Source of the DNA: Candidatus Gastranaerophilales bacterium
GTDB taxonomy: Bacteria; Cyanobacteriota; Vampirovibrionia; Gastranaerophilales; Gastranaerophilaceae
Assembly (NCBI GenBank): GCA_947589525.1
Contig: CANQAW010000102.1
Span: 1-6,613 of the forward strand
Direction: 5' to 3'
DNA length: 6,613 nt
Under the pieces are notes generated by a model. It was not told the DNA's origin. It ran no database searches and saw only the letters and a program-made list of their open reading frames with translations. The position numbers were made by a program, and so were the translations under genes. Numbering within the stretch: position 1 is the stretch's first letter; every line of letters starts with the position of its first letter. Below, piece by piece: positions 5,802 to 6,613 of the stretch.

Positions 5802-6613
5802 ATGAAAAAAATATTAATAACATTATTATTAATCATTCTTTTAATAAACTCGGCAGTATCAGCTAAGGAGAATAAAATGACAAGATATGATATCGCAAAT
5901 AAAAATCTGCAAACACTTTTTAATATAAGCCTTGAAAATAACAAAGGCGCAGATAAAGATTTTATGGATATTTTACAAAAATATATTTTTGGGGAAGTCT
6001 TTGAGGTCGGAAATCTTGATATTAAAACAAGAGAACTTTTAACCGTTACAACGCTTACGGTCTTGCAGACACTTCCTCAATTAAAAGCTCATATAAACGG
6101 GGCGCTAAATTCCGGTAACAGCGCAATAGAAATCAGAGAAGCAATTTATCAATGCGCGCCTTTTATCGGTTTTCCCAAAACCCTTAATACAATAGCCGTT
6201 TTTAACGAGGTTATTAAAGAAAGAGGGCTTGAAACTGAACTTAAATCAACCGCTACAACTACGGAAGAAGACAGATATAAAAAAGGTTATGAAATTCAAA
6301 ATCCGCTGTATGGAAATGAAATAAAAGAAGCTTTTAAAAATCTGCCCGATAATATGGGTTCGGATGTTTCAAGATTTTTAACGGAAGTCTGCTTCGGAGA
6401 TTTCTACTCAAGAGAAGGTTTAGAACTTAAAACAAGAGAGCTTCTGACAATCGCCATTTTAACGACAGCAAAAAACTTTAATACTCTAAAAAGCCACATA
6501 AAAGGCAATTTAAAAGCAGGAAATGATATTAAAACAATGACTGCCGCAATTATTCAAATTATGCCTTATATCGGTTTTCCTGACGCTTTTCAGGCACTAA
6601 ATGTCGTTAAAGA
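5802..6613 (+). CDS. Exported tandem carboxymuconolactone decarboxylase (CMD/AhpD-fold) protein, 3' end cut by the window
   Basis: The open frame runs 270 codons to the window edge with no stop, so the gene is partial, though the second domain is nearly complete. Residues 1-21 form a signal peptide (Lys-Lys, a Leu/Ile core, A-V-S-A at 18-21 as cleavage site). Two CMD repeats follow: about 50-140, with KTRELLTVTTL (75-85), KAHINGALNSG (95-105) and CAPFIGFPK (118-126); and about 180-270, with KTRELLTIAIL (210-220), KSHIKGNLKAG (230-240) and MPYIGFPDAF (254-263). The histidines at 97 and 232 fit the family position. The AhpD-type CxxC is missing from both repeats, so peroxidase-type dithiol chemistry is unlikely; Cys118 is the only Cys in repeat one. 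The outer ATG has AAAGG (5791-5795), 6 nt upstream. The family includes decarboxylases and many uncharacterised redox proteins, and the reaction here is unknown. It is divergent from the flavodoxin gene. Confidence 0.9.
   Translation, partial: MKKILITLLLIILLINSAVSAKENKMTRYDIANKNLQTLFNISLENNKGADKDFMDILQKYIFGEVFEVGNLDIKTRELLTVTTLTVLQTLPQLKAHINGALNSGNSAIEIREAIYQCAPFIGFPKTLNTIAVFNEVIKERGLETELKSTATTTEEDRYKKGYEIQNPLYGNEIKEAFKNLPDNMGSDVSRFLTEVCFGDFYSREGLELKTRELLTIAILTTAKNFNTLKSHIKGNLKAGNDIKTMTAAIIQIMPYIGFPDAFQALNVVK
5865..5879 (+). promoter_or_regulatory. Internal ribosome binding site and start codon in the CMD gene
   Basis: AAGGAG (5865-5870) precedes an in-frame ATG (5877-5879) by 6 nt, a better match than the AAAGG serving the outer ATG. 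The ATG is Met26, five residues after the predicted signal peptidase site, so starting there would give a cytosolic protein with the complete tandem CMD domains. Confidence 0.6.

Noticed and set aside
5705..5944. 79-aa minus-strand frame in the flavodoxin/CMD intergenic region
   Set aside because: It runs antisense through the signal peptide region of the CMD gene, which has clear family motifs, a promoter and ribosome binding sites.
1..6613. Mobile element, CRISPR array, tRNA or riboswitch
   Set aside because: No transposase or integrase pattern, no regularly spaced repeats, no tRNA-like cloverleaf, and no leader long enough for a riboswitch before any gene.

Overview
The window is a compact, AT-rich bacterial chromosomal segment holding seven recognisable coding regions, one a 13-codon C-terminal remnant at the left edge and one cut by the right edge. 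No tRNA, rRNA, CRISPR array, transposase or phage gene was seen. The left-hand protein carries an N-terminal N-V-S-F-K-G motif. From memory of such genomes, short '(I/V/N)SFKG'-type motifs near the N-terminus are frequent in gut Gastranaerophilales (Melainabacteria/Vampirovibrionia). That lineage is therefore suggested, but this is an inference from a motif and base composition, not a proven placement.

Layout. (a) 1-979, plus strand: the tail of one gene, then after 20 nt a 304-aa protein of unknown function with repeated aromatic-x3-G-x-(I/L) strands. The upstream tail ends in the same kind of strand, so the two look like tandem paralogues. (b) 981-2846, minus strand: a 621-aa protein that I read as a divergent AMMECR1-like domain followed by an (alpha/alpha)6-barrel (six-hairpin glycosidase-like) domain. 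It meets the 304-aa gene tail to tail with one base between the stop codons, and its promoter places the predicted transcription start on the ATG. (c) 2962-4432, minus strand: a two-gene operon of a GT8 glycosyltransferase (GTG start) and a left-handed beta-helix O-acetyltransferase, probably for a surface glycan. (d) 4620-4949, minus strand: a small cysteine-containing TIGR04076-family protein. (e) 5033-5623, minus strand: a flavodoxin with an N-terminal export or anchor segment, followed by a strong hairpin terminator. (f) 5802-6613, plus strand: a divergently transcribed exported tandem carboxymuconolactone decarboxylase (CMD/AhpD-fold) protein, cut by the window end.

The most interesting region is the divergent flavodoxin/CMD pair. 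Both genes encode an export sequence followed, just before the conserved domain, by a second Shine-Dalgarno plus in-frame ATG at good spacing (GGAGGG-7 nt-ATG and AAGGAG-6 nt-ATG). Each could therefore make an exported form and a cytosolic form from one gene, or each may have gained an export sequence in front of an older cytosolic gene whose start signal remains. A perfect 12-bp palindrome lies in the shared 178-bp intergenic region just upstream of the flavodoxin promoter and is a candidate operator for this redox-type pair.
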